In this document: positions 46,318 through 55,502 of the stretch, piece after piece | How positions within the stretch are numbered: position 1 is the stretch's first letter | Layout: each line of letters opens with the position of its first letter | Source: Planctomycetota bacterium | Lineage (GTDB): Bacteria > Planctomycetota > UBA1135 > GCA-002686595 | Assembly (NCBI GenBank): GCA_016795325.1 | Contig: JAEUHY010000015.1 | Location: 248,001-312,000, forward strand | Length of the DNA stretch: 64,000 nucleotides | Reading direction: 5' to 3' | Translations under genes and position numbers: made by a program | Notes under the pieces: model-generated | Told to the model about the DNA's origin: nothing | The model's input: the letters and a program-made list of their open reading frames with translations, nothing else | The model's database searches: none

Positions 46318-48816
46318 ATGTCGAACCCGTTCCTCTACGCCTTCGCCAGCCACGCGTTCGCCGCGGGCGTGCGCGTCGCGAGCACCGAAAACGTGCAAGC
46401 CGCGGCAGCGCTGCTCACGCTCGAGTGGCGCGCGGCCTGCGGAGGTTGCGGGGCGCTGGCCTGGGACGCCCACGCGCTCGAGCAACTGGCGTTGAGCGCG
46501 CCCACCTTGTTCGAACGCCTGCGGGCCGCGGTGCAAGCGGGCGAGTTCGAGCTTCTCGGCGCCGCGTACGCGCAGCCGGTCGGGCTGCTGCACGGCGGAG
46601 AGTCCAACCTGCGCCAACTGCTGCTGGGTGTGCGCACGCTGCGCCGACTGTTCGGCCGCGCGCCGACCTGCGCCTGGCAGCACGCCTTTCCGTTCTTCCC
46701 GCAGGCGCCGCAACTGCTGGTCGCCGCGGGCTTCGAGAGCGTCGCACTGGCGCCGACTTGGAGCGCACGCACCCCGTCGCTGCCCCTGGAGACAGCGCCT
46801 CTCGTCGCCTGGGAAGGCCACGACGGCACGCGACTGGCCGCGTTGGCGCCGACGCTGCAGGCCGTTCAGGAATTCGCGGCGGAACTCGACGTCGCCTTGG
46901 GCTCGGCCGCCGAGGGCGCGCTCGTGCTGCACACGTTCGACGCGCTGGGCGCAGCGCGCGGTGAGCACGACCTGCGCGCGGCGCTCGCGCTGTGGCGCGC
47001 GCGGCTCGCTTCGCCGAGCCTCTCACCGTCGCAGGCTATCGAGGTTTTGCGCGGCGGCGCGGGCTCGGCGCCCGTGCGACGCTACCAACTCGACGAGACG
47101 TTCCACGGGCTGACGCTGGGCAAGAACGGCGACTACCTGCCGCGCTTCTCGCGCTCGGCCGAAGAGCAATTGCTCGCCGCCGAAAGCGTCAGCGCCTTGG
47201 CTGGCATGTTCGGCCGACCCTACGCATCGCCCGACGTGTACCCCGCCTGGGAGTTGGAGCAGGCTTGGCGCGACGTGTGCGTCGGACAGCACCATCACCT
47301 CCACGAACGCGAAGGCGAGGTCGGCGCCTTCGGTGAGCGTGCGTTCGAACGCGGCGTGGCCACCGCGAGCGAGGTGTTCCAACGCACGCTCGATCTGCTC
47401 GGCGAACGCGTCGACGCGCTCGAGGGCAGCACGCTCGTCTACAACCCGCTCGGTTGGACGCGCGACGTGCAGCACGAGGGCGGCGTCGTGCGTTCCGTGC
47501 CGGCCTACGGCTACAAGGTCGTCGATCCTTACGACGGGGTCGAGGAGCCGCGCCTGGGCCGCATCCAGATGGAATTGGGCGACGAGGAATTGGTGCTGCG
47601 GCGCGGGGCCTTCGAAGCGCGCATCGACCGGCGGCGCGGCGTGGTGACCCAGCTGTTCTCGCGCGACTTCCCCGAAGGCGCGTTGGCGAAGGGACGGCCG
47701 CTGGGCCAACTCGAGATGCGCCGCCAACGCTCGCTCGAGCGCTTCGACAGCGCGCACCTCTCGACCGAGTCGAGCGAGAACAACGAGTTCGCCGAGTTCG
47801 CCTTCGTGCGCGAGGGCCGCGGCGGCAGTCGGCTGCGCATCGTGTATTCGATGTCGACGCTCCACGACGCGCTGTGGATCCGCATCCAGGGCGAGAACCT
47901 GGCGCGGCCCGATGCGGGCGTGCTCGCCGCACTACAGATGCCGTTTGCGGCCCATTTCAAGCCCGACGCTCTGCTGCGCGACCATCCCTACGGCGTGAGC
48001 GAGGCGCAGCCCTCGAAGCGTTTCGTGCGGCGCTATCCCGGCGAGCGCGGCGATCCCGGCGCAGCGCCGTTCGAGGAGGCGCTCGAGGGCGCCTTCACGG
48101 CGCAGAGTTTCGTCGACCTCGTGGCGCCTGGCGCAGCGCGCCGCGGACTGCTTGTTGTGAACGACGGCAGCCAGGGTTGGCTGCGCGACGCTCACGGCGT
48201 GCGCGCCGTGCTCAACGCGTACGACCCCTGGGACGGCGAGCACTTCGACAACGTCTTCGACGCCGAGTTCTGGATCTTCCCGCATGGCGCGTTGACCCAC
48301 ACCGAGCGCATGCGCCTGTCGATGGAGTGCAACCTCGGCTCGCCGCGCTTCGAGCCCAGCGTGTCCGTGCTCGGCGGCGGCGACTTGCCGCCGGCGCTCG
48401 GCGCACTGAACCTCGACGCGCCCAACGTGCTCGTGACCGCCCTGCACCGCGCGTCGCCCGTCGACTTCGAGGGCGCGAGCGGCGCCTTCGGCGAGGGCGT
48501 GCGGGACCCGTTCGTGATCCGCCTGGTCGAGTTCGACGGCAAACCCGCCGAGGCGTTGCTGCGACTTCCCGGTCCGATCGCGAAGGCGGCCAAGACTGAT
48601 GCGCTCGGCCGTGTCGTCACTCCGCTCGCTCCGCGCATGAGCGCCCCGCCTTTCGGGCCGCAGCAGTTGCCGTGGAGCGCGCTGGTCGTGCCGCTGCGGC
48701 CGCACGAGGTCGCCACGGTCATGGTGGATCTCGAGTTCGGCCGCCATGTCGCGGCGCTCGCCGATCCCGCGCTCGCCAGCGCGTGGAGTGCGCGCCGGCG
48801 TGCGCTCGAGCGCTGA
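46318..48816 (+). CDS. GH38 (alpha-mannosidase)-like protein, probably degenerate
   Basis: An 832-aa protein matching the overall GH38 plan. It has the ESNLRQLLLGVRTLRRLFGRAP and FFPQAPQLLVAAGF segments near 100-145, the mid-protein LVYNPLGWTRDV, and the C-terminal beta domains ending in HEVATVMVDLEF. But the N-terminal H-x-H-x-D zinc motif is absent. The nucleophile segment, normally W-x-P-D-x-F-G, reads WQHAFPFF with no aspartate. It is likely inactive or repurposed. ATG 46318 was chosen because the family-like sequence begins just after it. Confidence 0.68.
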   Translation: MSNPFLYAFASHAFAAGVRVASTENVQAAAALLTLEWRAACGGCGALAWDAHALEQLALSAPTLFERLRAAVQAGEFELLGAAYAQPVGLLHGGESNLRQLLLGVRTLRRLFGRAPTCAWQHAFPFFPQAPQLLVAAGFESVALAPTWSARTPSLPLETAPLVAWEGHDGTRLAALAPTLQAVQEFAAELDVALGSAAEGALVLHTFDALGAARGEHDLRAALALWRARLASPSLSPSQAIEVLRGGAGSAPVRRYQLDETFHGLTLGKNGDYLPRFSRSAEEQLLAAESVSALAGMFGRPYASPDVYPAWELEQAWRDVCVGQHHHLHEREGEVGAFGERAFERGVATASEVFQRTLDLLGERVDALEGSTLVYNPLGWTRDVQHEGGVVRSVPAYGYKVVDPYDGVEEPRLGRIQMELGDEELVLRRGAFEARIDRRRGVVTQLFSRDFPEGALAKGRPLGQLEMRRQRSLERFDSAHLSTESSENNEFAEFAFVREGRGGSRLRIVYSMSTLHDALWIRIQGENLARPDAGVLAALQMPFAAHFKPDALLRDHPYGVSEAQPSKRFVRRYPGERGDPGAAPFEEALEGAFTAQSFVDLVAPGAARRGLLVVNDGSQGWLRDAHGVRAVLNAYDPWDGEHFDNVFDAEFWIFPHGALTHTERMRLSMECNLGSPRFEPSVSVLGGGDLPPALGALNLDAPNVLVTALHRASPVDFEGASGAFGEGVRDPFVIRLVEFDGKPAEALLRLPGPIAKAAKTDALGRVVTPLAPRMSAPPFGPQQLPWSALVVPLRPHEVATVMVDLEFGRHVAALADPALASAWSARRRALER

Positions 48817-48831
48817 GCCGGTTCGCCGCGC

Positions 48832-49746
48832 TCAGGTCGCTTCAGGTGCTCGGGTGCGAACAACCCACACGATGCCGAGCAGGATCGACGCGGCGCCTGC
48901 GATGATGCTGCCCGTGAGTTCCTCTCCGCCGACGAGAACGCCCAGGAGCAGTGCGATCGACGGTGTGATGTAGGCGATCAGGCTGAGCTTGTGCGCCGGC
49001 ACGGAGCGCAACAGCCAGAAGTACAGGCCGAACGTGAGGACCGTGCCCATCAAGGCGAGGTAGAGCACCGAACCTATGGCCGCCGGAGTCCAGCGCGCCT
49101 CGCTCGGCGATTCGGTGGCGAAGGCCGCGACGCTGAGCAGTGCGGCGCCGACGAACATCGCGTTGCGGTTGAGCGCCAGCGAACTGACTCCGCGGCCGTG
49201 CAGCTTCACCAGCGTGTTGCCGACGACGGACACGACCGGGCTCAGGAGCAGGAACGCGGCCGCGGGGATCGCGCCCGGCCCGAGCGCGGGCAGGTCCGTG
49301 GCAAACAGGACCGAGAGGCCCATCAATCCCAGCGCGAAGCCGGCCCACTGTTGGGGGCGCAGCCGCTCGCCTGGAATCCAGACGTGGCTCACGAGCGCGC
49401 TCAGCATCGGGAACACGCCCCACAACAGACTGATCAGGCCAGACGGAAGCAGCGTGCTCGTGCGGTAGACGATCGCGTAGGAGGCGCCGAAGTTCAGGAC
49501 GCCCAGGCTCAACCAGAGCCAGGCCGGAGGGCGCGCTCCGCCTTCCGCCCGGCGCAGCAGCGCGGTCAATCCAGCCATCGCGAAGCCTGCGATCCAAAAG
49601 CGCGCGGCGCCGGAGGTCTGGGGCGGCAGGTCGCGCAGACCCGACTTGATCACGATCCAGGTGCTGCCCCAGACAAGGCACATCACTGCGATCGCGATGT
49701 TGGCGACCCGCGGCGAGGGCGGGCGCAGCGTGGGGGCGGGGTTCAC
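48832..49746 (-). CDS. EamA/DMT-family transporter
   Basis: A 304-aa inner-membrane protein with about ten transmembrane helices and two EamA repeats (around 17-145 and 165-295). CLVWGSTWIVIKSGL opens the first repeat, and LGVLVGGEELTGSIIAGAASILLGIVWV closes the second. It is likely an exporter of metabolites or drugs; the substrate is unknown. It converges on the GH38-like gene with 15 bp between. Confidence 0.87.
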   Translation of the reverse strand: MNPAPTLRPPSPRVANIAIAVMCLVWGSTWIVIKSGLRDLPPQTSGAARFWIAGFAMAGLTALLRRAEGGARPPAWLWLSLGVLNFGASYAIVYRTSTLLPSGLISLLWGVFPMLSALVSHVWIPGERLRPQQWAGFALGLMGLSVLFATDLPALGPGAIPAAAFLLLSPVVSVVGNTLVKLHGRGVSSLALNRNAMFVGAALLSVAAFATESPSEARWTPAAIGSVLYLALMGTVLTFGLYFWLLRSVPAHKLSLIAYITPSIALLLGVLVGGEELTGSIIAGAASILLGIVWVVRTRAPEAT

Positions 49747-49817
49747 GGGGCGGAAGGGGCGGCGTGTCGGCCCGCCGGCGGCGCGAGCCTAGCGACTGCG
49801 CCGCGCTTCAACGAGTC

Positions 49818-49848
49818 GGGCCCGCGAGGCTATGCGCCTCGCGGGCCC
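49818..49848 (-). terminator. Long perfect hairpin terminator after the WVPGHW-repeat gene
   Basis: A 13-bp perfect stem GGGCCCGCGAGGC/GCCTCGCGGGCCC with loop TATGC, 80 bp beyond the end of the minus-strand gene at 49929. No long T-tract follows, but stability is high. It also lies just upstream of the EamA gene and could regulate it. Confidence 0.55.
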
Positions 49849-49928
49849 TCCACACAGGTTCGGCGCGGACAACAGCGTCCGCACTCGAGCCCCCTCTCTG
49901 GTGTGCTTGGTGTTCGCTGCGGACTGCG

Positions 49929-50330
49929 CTAGTAGCGGGCCGCCTCGCGCCAGTGGCCGGGAACCCACACGCGCACTTCGCGCTGTTCCCAGCGGCCGGC
50001 GTCGCGCACGGTCCGCCAGTGGCCGGGACGAACCTGAACGCGGTACGCGCGGCCGCACGAATCCCAGCGGGTTTCGTAGCAGGGCTCGACCCAGACCTGC
50101 CGTTCGCAGCCCTCGATCCAGACTCGCTCGCAGCGCACGTCGTATCGACCCGGAACCCACACGCGCGCCGGTGCGCAGGTGCGCGCCGGGATTCCGATCG
50201 TGACCGCCAGCGAACCGCGGCCGACGCGGCGGCCGTAGGTGAGCGAGATGTCCTGGGCGCGGGCCGCGTCGGCGGCGAGCGCAGCGACCAAGGCGATGGC
50301 GGCGACGCGGAACGAACGAAGTGCGTTCAT
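49929..50330 (-). CDS. Secreted protein with aromatic WVPG(H/R)W-type repeats
   Basis: A 133-aa protein with a signal peptide (FRVAAIALVAALAADAARA). The mature part is rich in Arg, Val and Trp. It has repeated units like ARVWVPGRYD, ERVWIEGC, VRPGHWRTV and VRVWVPGHW, plus four cysteines that may form disulfides. Similar short YXWVPGHW-type repeat proteins are common in planctomycetes and proteobacteria without a known function. It starts at ATG 50330. The upstream 216 bp hold no gene. Confidence 0.7.
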   Translation of the reverse strand: MNALRSFRVAAIALVAALAADAARAQDISLTYGRRVGRGSLAVTIGIPARTCAPARVWVPGRYDVRCERVWIEGCERQVWVEPCYETRWDSCGRAYRVQVRPGHWRTVRDAGRWEQREVRVWVPGHWREAARY

Positions 50331-50546
50331 GGCGGTGAACTCGGGGGTGCGCTCGGAGCGCAGTCGGCGGAGCGGGGCGTTGCTCCCTCACGCACTCGCG
50401 CAAGGGCAACGAGAAGCCCGCAGAGCGAACAACGTGCCAACGCCGCCGCGCGTCCTGCGGCGCCGCAGCGCCTCTGGCCAGCACCGTTCTGTCGCTCGCC
50501 GCGGTCGTTGCGCGGCAGAGTTGTCCACGACAGTGGACGCCGCTCG

Positions 50547-53387
50547 CTAGTTGCGTTCGGCCAACGGATCGAGCAGCGGATCGAGTTCGCGCGCCTTGGC
50601 GAACGCGGCCTGGCTCTCCGCTTCGCGGCCTAGTCCTTCCCAGGCCGCGCCCAGGGCGCGGAAGGCGCTCGCGGAAGCGGGGTGGCGCTCGCTGAGGCGC
50701 GTGTAGACCAACTTGGCGGCGTAGAACTGACGCAGCTGCAGCAGCGACTGGCCGAGACGATGGGCTTCGGCGCTGGACTGCGCGATCAGCTGTCCGAGGC
50801 TCTCCTCGAATTCCTCCGGAGGGATGTTGGATCCGAAGAGCAGGAAGTCCGCGAGCAGTTCCGGCTCGCCCGGGTCGAGCGCGAGTCCAAGCTCCACCAA
50901 CGCGCCGCCGGCCGCAGTCGCGCCGTGGGACAGGAAACGAGACTTGAGCGTCTTGAGCGCGTCCAAGTGCTTCGCGTCGCAGCGCCAGGAGGTGAACAAG
51001 GACTGTTGCCACACCGGGTTGACCGCGGCGTAGAGCAGTCGATTGGTTTCCGCCGCCGGGTCGCCCAGGGCGTGGAACAAGCGCAACGGCGCATCGAACT
51101 CCAGGCGCATGTTCGCATCCGTGTTGAGCTCGTCTCCGCCGACGGCGGCGAGGAAGCGCTGGACGCCGCTCTCGTCGAGCAAGAGGTGCGTGAAGAGCAT
51201 CGAGCGCACATCTTCCGTGGCGAAGTAGCGCTTCAAGTCCGCGCGCGCGTCCGCCGTCGCGTCGACGAGCGCCTGGGCGGCGTCGATCACGGCGGCGTCG
51301 GGCGAGACGCTGCGCTCGCCGGCGACGACCAGGAAGTCGTACTCGCTCACGCGCAGCAGCACGCAGCGCGGAAAGACGCGCGTGAGCGTGCGCAACACGA
51401 GCGCGAAGTCACGCGGCGTGAATGCGTAGGCCTGGATCCACTGGGCGAACAATCCTCCGCGGCCGAGCTTGGCGCGCGCGGTGGCGTAGAACTCCTCGGT
51501 GAAGAGGTTGGCGACGCCCGCGATCCAAGGATTGGTCGGTTGCGAGAGGATCAGGTCCCAGTCCGCGGGGCCGCCTTGCACGTAGCTGCGGCCGTCGTCG
51601 AGCACCACGTTCACGTCGTCGCGCTCGAGCACGCCGTGGTTGAAGGCCTCGAAGAAGCGCGCGCCTTCGACGATCGCCGGCTCGATTTCACAGCAGGTGG
51701 CCTGCGTGCCCTCGAACACGGCCGCCGCGCCGAGCGTCGCGCCCGAGCCCATCCCGATCACGACGACCTTCTTGGCCGCCGGATGAAGGAAGCGCGGCAG
51801 GTAGGCCATGCCCAGTTGCATGGTCATGTCGTTCGCGGAGCTCGCGTCGATCTTGCCGTGCACGCGCAGGTTGATCAGGCGCGCGGGCGGCTCGGGCAGG
51901 TACGGCGTCGCCACGGGCGAGCCTTCGAGCACGAGCACGTTGCAGCTGGGGCCCTCGGCGAAGTACAGCGGCTTGAAGTCCGCGCGCGTCGCGCGGGTTG
52001 CAGGAACGCCGTACAGATACGCCCCCAGGTTGGTGTCGAGCGGGTCGCTCGCGCGCCACTGCGCGAGGAGCGCCACCGAAGCGACCACCGAGGTGAGCAG
52101 CGCGCCGCCACGGGCGCCGAACAGTGCGATGGGCGCGAGCGCGTAGACCGCGAGCGCGGCGCGCAGGCTCCAGAACGAGCCGAGCAGCGGCACGAGCGTG
52201 AGGCTCGTGAGCGCTGCGCCGGCGACCGAGCCGAGCGTGTTCCAGGCGTACACGCGTCCGACAGCGGAGCCGGCACGGTCCGCGCCAGCACGCGTGAGTT
52301 CGACCAGTGCGGGGAACATCATCCCCATGCCGAGCGTGGGGAGGAACTCGAGCAGCGCGCTCGTCACCCCGCACAACGCGGCGTTGCCGAGTTCGCTCAC
52401 ACGCACCTCGCGCAAGAACCCAAGCAGTTCGGCGATCTGCGGGCGCAGCGCCCAGCCAGCGAGCGCGGGCAACACGACCAGCAGGCTCGCCGTGCAGAGT
52501 GTCGCTTGAAGCGCTTCACGCCGCTCCAGGCGGAGGCGGAACAGCAAGCTGCCCAGGCCGACCCCGAGGATGAACACGGACAGGCAGCTGGAGAACGCGT
52601 AGGTCGTCGGGCCGACGAGCAGCGCCAGTTCACGCGCCCACAGCATCTGCAGGGAGATCGAGGCGAACCCGGTCAGTGCGGCGATCGCCAGTACGCGCGT
52701 GAGCGGCGTGAGCTCGGGCGACGTGTCCGGCGCGGCAGGCGGCGCTTCGCCGAGTTCGAACTCGGCGCGGCGCGCGATGCCGATCGCGGCGAGGCCTACC
52801 GCCAGATTGAGGCCTGCCGCCAACGCGTTCGTTCCGGCGAGCCCGAGCGAGCTCAGCAGATGGAATCCCGCCGCGTACGCGCCCAGTGCGGCGCCGAGCG
52901 TGTTGAACGCGTAGAGCCACGCAGCCGACTTGCCCACGCCGACGCCCAGGCCAGCGAGTTGACGGGTCAGCACCGGAAGCGTCGCGCCCATCAACATGCA
53001 CGGCGGGCCGATCAGTCCGAAGGTCAACGCCAGGCGCGCCAGCGCGAGCAGCAGCGGCTGATCTCCGAGCGCGCTCGTGAGCGGCGCTGCGAACGATGCC
53101 GCCCAGTGGATCAGCGGCGGCAGGACGAGCGCGTAGAGTCCGATGGCGACTTCGAGCACGCCGTACACGAGCAGCGGCCGACGCGAACGATCCGCGTAGG
53201 CGCCGAACAGCCGCGCTCCCAGCCCCAGCCCGAGCAGGAAGGCTGCGATCACGCTGGCCATCGCCAGCGACGAGCTGCCCCACACGTGTCCCAGGCGCTT
53301 GAACCAGACCGTTTCGTAGCACAGCCCGGTGAAGCCCGAGAGGGCGAACAGCGCCGACGCGAGCGGCAGTGCGGTGCGTGCGTTCAT
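50547..53387 (-). CDS. Fused MFS-like membrane protein / spermidine-synthase-like methyltransferase-fold enzyme with C-terminal TPRs
   Basis: A 946-aa protein. Residues of about 1-430 are some 12 transmembrane helices (ALPLASALFALSGFTGLCYE, SLAMASVIAAFLLGLGLGA). About 480-690 is a spermidine-synthase-like Rossmann domain: VVVIGMGSGATLGAAAVF, CCEIEPAIVEGARFFEAFN, DDGRSYVQGG, LILSQPTNPWI. The last 150 residues are TPR-like (FYAAKLVYTRLSERHPASASAFRALGAAWEGLGRE). This MFS-SpdS fusion class is widespread, but its product is not established. ATG 53387 overlaps the stop of the class V aminotransferase (ATGA), so they are co-translated. Confidence 0.82.
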   Translation of the reverse strand: MNARTALPLASALFALSGFTGLCYETVWFKRLGHVWGSSSLAMASVIAAFLLGLGLGARLFGAYADRSRRPLLVYGVLEVAIGLYALVLPPLIHWAASFAAPLTSALGDQPLLLALARLALTFGLIGPPCMLMGATLPVLTRQLAGLGVGVGKSAAWLYAFNTLGAALGAYAAGFHLLSSLGLAGTNALAAGLNLAVGLAAIGIARRAEFELGEAPPAAPDTSPELTPLTRVLAIAALTGFASISLQMLWARELALLVGPTTYAFSSCLSVFILGVGLGSLLFRLRLERREALQATLCTASLLVVLPALAGWALRPQIAELLGFLREVRVSELGNAALCGVTSALLEFLPTLGMGMMFPALVELTRAGADRAGSAVGRVYAWNTLGSVAGAALTSLTLVPLLGSFWSLRAALAVYALAPIALFGARGGALLTSVVASVALLAQWRASDPLDTNLGAYLYGVPATRATRADFKPLYFAEGPSCNVLVLEGSPVATPYLPEPPARLINLRVHGKIDASSANDMTMQLGMAYLPRFLHPAAKKVVVIGMGSGATLGAAAVFEGTQATCCEIEPAIVEGARFFEAFNHGVLERDDVNVVLDDGRSYVQGGPADWDLILSQPTNPWIAGVANLFTEEFYATARAKLGRGGLFAQWIQAYAFTPRDFALVLRTLTRVFPRCVLLRVSEYDFLVVAGERSVSPDAAVIDAAQALVDATADARADLKRYFATEDVRSMLFTHLLLDESGVQRFLAAVGGDELNTDANMRLEFDAPLRLFHALGDPAAETNRLLYAAVNPVWQQSLFTSWRCDAKHLDALKTLKSRFLSHGATAAGGALVELGLALDPGEPELLADFLLFGSNIPPEEFEESLGQLIAQSSAEAHRLGQSLLQLRQFYAAKLVYTRLSERHPASASAFRALGAAWEGLGREAESQAAFAKARELDPLLDPLAERN

Positions 53388-54520
53388 CGGCGCGCAGCCG
53401 CGCCGCGTTCGCCGGCGAGCACGTCACGCAGGGCGGAGGCGCAGCGCTCGGCGTTGCCCTCCGTGGCGCCGTAGCCCATCAGCCCCACGCGCCACAACTG
53501 TCCCTTGAGCGCGCCCAGTCCGCCGCCGATCTCCAGATCGTGCTCGGAGAGGAGCCGTTTGCGCAGCGCCAAGTCGTCGACGCCGGCCGGGACACGCAGC
53601 GTCGTGAGCTGCGGCAGGCGCGCCGACTCGGCGACGAACGGAGCGAGCCCCAGCCCGCGCGCGCATTCGAGGAAGTACGTGCTCACGCGGCGGTGGCGTT
53701 CGAAGCGCGCCTCCAGCCCCTCCTCGAGCACCAGGCGCGTCGCCTCGTGCAGCGCGTAGATCAAGTTGCTCGAAATCGTGTGGTGGTAGCCGTGCGGCGC
53801 ATCCCAGAAGCCGAGCAACAAGCCCAGGTCGAAGTAGAAGCTCTGCACCGGCGTCTTGCGGCTGCGCACGCGCTCGACTGCGCGCGGCGAGAAGCTCACG
53901 GGAGCGAGACCGGGAGTCGAGGACAGACCCTTTTGCGTGCACGACCAGATGCCGTCGATGCGGTGTGCGTCGACTTCGATCGGGATGCAGCCCAGCGAGG
54001 TCACGGCGTCGACGCAGAGCAGCGCGCCCAACTCGCTCGCGAGGGCGCTCCACGGAGCGAGCTCTTGGCGCACGCCCGTCGACGTCTCCGCGTGCACGAC
54101 GGCGACGAGCTTGATGCTGCGTCCGCGTGCGGCGTCGCGCGCGCGCTGCGGATCACTCGGCTGACCCCACTCGCCGTCGACGCGCGTCACGACGCCGCCG
54201 CAGCGGCCGGCGATCTCGTCGACGCGCGCGCCGAAGTAGCCGTGCGTCGCCACGAGCACGCCGTCGCCCGGCTCGATCAAATTGCTGAGCACCGCCTCCA
54301 TGCCCGAGGTGCCCGTGCCCGAGATCGCGAAGGTGGCCGCGTTGCTCGTCCCGAAGATGGCGCGCAAGTGCTCCCGGCACTCGCCCATGGCGCGCAGCAA
54401 CTCGGGATCGAGGTGTCCGACGGTCGGGAGCGCGAGCGCGCGCAACACCGACGGCGCTACGGGCGAAGGACCAGGGCCGAGCAGCAGACGGTTGGGCGGC
54501 GTGAAGGCAGGGGCGATCAT
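53384..54520 (-). CDS. Class V PLP aminotransferase (alanine-glyoxylate/serine-pyruvate type)
   Basis: A 378-aa enzyme of the AGXT branch. It has RLLLGPGPSPVAPSVLRAL at the start, GTGTSGMEAVLSNL, VVHAETSTGVRQEL and VDAVTSLGCIP. The PLP lysine is K197 in SCTQKGLSSTPG. It likely interconverts glyoxylate, serine, alanine or similar amino donors; the exact pair is not decidable from sequence. Start ATG 54520. The thioredoxin-like gene lies 40 bp upstream on the same strand. Confidence 0.87.
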   Translation of the reverse strand: MIAPAFTPPNRLLLGPGPSPVAPSVLRALALPTVGHLDPELLRAMGECREHLRAIFGTSNAATFAISGTGTSGMEAVLSNLIEPGDGVLVATHGYFGARVDEIAGRCGGVVTRVDGEWGQPSDPQRARDAARGRSIKLVAVVHAETSTGVRQELAPWSALASELGALLCVDAVTSLGCIPIEVDAHRIDGIWSCTQKGLSSTPGLAPVSFSPRAVERVRSRKTPVQSFYFDLGLLLGFWDAPHGYHHTISSNLIYALHEATRLVLEEGLEARFERHRRVSTYFLECARGLGLAPFVAESARLPQLTTLRVPAGVDDLALRKRLLSEHDLEIGGGLGALKGQLWRVGLMGYGATEGNAERCASALRDVLAGERGAAARR

Positions 54521-54560
54521 CGCGTCGAGGCGTGGAACTGGTGGGGCAGGGGCGGGTGGG

Positions 54561-54965
54561 TCACTGCGGCGCGGCGCCGGTGAGTTTCTCGAGCTTGCGC
54601 TTGAGGGTGAGCGGGTTGACTGCGCCCGAAAGGCCGTCGACGAACTTGCCGTTCGAGTCGGCCAGGATGACGAAGGGCAGCATGTAGGCGTCCTCGAGGT
54701 GTCCCGCGAGGATCTCGACCGGCGCTTCTGCGTCGTCGCAGTCCGAGGCCAGCGCGACGAAGCCGGCCTGCAGCAAGGGAGCGATCTGGGGGTGCGGAAC
54801 GACGCCCTGCACCAGTGCGCGGCACTGACCGCACTGCTCGCGGCCGAACTCGATGAAGATGTGCTTCTGTTCGCGCTGGGCGCTGGCGAGCGCCTCGTCC
54901 CAACGGGTGTGCCAGTCGAGCGTACCTTGATCGTTGAAGTGCGGATGCGGGCGGTGGGGTTGCAT
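54561..54965 (-). CDS. Thioredoxin-fold protein with CGQC motif
   Basis: A 134-aa cytoplasmic protein. HIFIEFGREQCGQCRALVQGVV gives the thioredoxin-type C45-x-x-C48 at the right place after a beta strand, and LPFVILADSNGKFVDGL supplies the cis-proline region. It resembles DUF255/thioredoxin-like small proteins more than classical Trx. It lacks a signal peptide. ATG 54965. Confidence 0.82.
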   Translation of the reverse strand: MQPHRPHPHFNDQGTLDWHTRWDEALASAQREQKHIFIEFGREQCGQCRALVQGVVPHPQIAPLLQAGFVALASDCDDAEAPVEILAGHLEDAYMLPFVILADSNGKFVDGLSGAVNPLTLKRKLEKLTGAAPQ

Positions 54966-55177
54966 AGGTCGCGAAGGTTGCTGGAGGTGGCCGCCATCCT
55001 AGCCAGCCGCCGACAGCGGCCCTCCTCGGGACCCGTCCGATCCCAAGCCTGGGCTGGAGGCGCGCGCGGTGCAGCGCGTCGATCAAGCGCCACGCGCTCG
55101 CGCTCGACATACGTTTTCGCGGGCGCCTGTGGGCGCCGACGCACGTGCCGCCCCGGCCCCCCGAAAGCAACTGTCCG

Positions 55178-55462
55178 ATGAGCGCCTACGAAGAGAAGCC
55201 CACGAGCGTCGGCGAGCGCCGGCGCGCCAACCGACGCGACGCCGACGTTCACCTCGAAGTGCAGATCGACAGCGAGTCGATCCACGGCCAGGCCGAGAAC
55301 ATCTCGACCGCGGGCGTGTTCTTCTTCTCGCGCGACCCGCTCAAGGTCACGGTCAAGCTCCACGACGGGGTCACGTCGCAGAGCTATTCCGGCAAGCTGG
55401 TGCGGGTCGAGCGCCTGAGCCAGGAAACGACCGGTTACGCGATCGAGTTCGACCGCCTGTAG
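55178..55462 (+). CDS. PilZ-domain (c-di-GMP-binding) protein
   Basis: A 94-aa single-domain protein. RRRANRRDADVHL carries the RxxxR-like motif, and ISTAGVFFFS matches the PilZ (D/N)xSxxG-type strand. It is a candidate effector that responds to cyclic di-GMP; the target process is not visible. ATG 55178 is chosen over upstream codons. It converges on nuoN. Confidence 0.75.
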   Translation: MSAYEEKPTSVGERRRANRRDADVHLEVQIDSESIHGQAENISTAGVFFFSRDPLKVTVKLHDGVTSQSYSGKLVRVERLSQETTGYAIEFDRL

Positions 55463-55471
55463 CGCCGCCGG

Positions 55472-55491
55472 CCGCGCGCCACGGCGCGCGG
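55472..55491. terminator. Bidirectional hairpin between pilZ and nuoN
   Basis: CCGCGCG-CCACGG-CGCGCGG in the 40-bp gap between two converging genes, 7-bp stem plus inner pairs. A terminator for one or both is plausible. Confidence 0.5.
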
Positions 55492-55502
55492 ACCGTTCCG
55501 AA

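Noticed and set aside
49818..49848. Attenuator or riboswitch before the EamA gene
   Set aside because: Only a simple hairpin is visible with no conserved aptamer sequence; a terminator of the upstream minus-strand gene is simpler.
50682..53474. 930-codon plus-strand open frame
   Set aside because: It is antisense to the MFS-spermidine synthase gene, which has unmistakable motifs.
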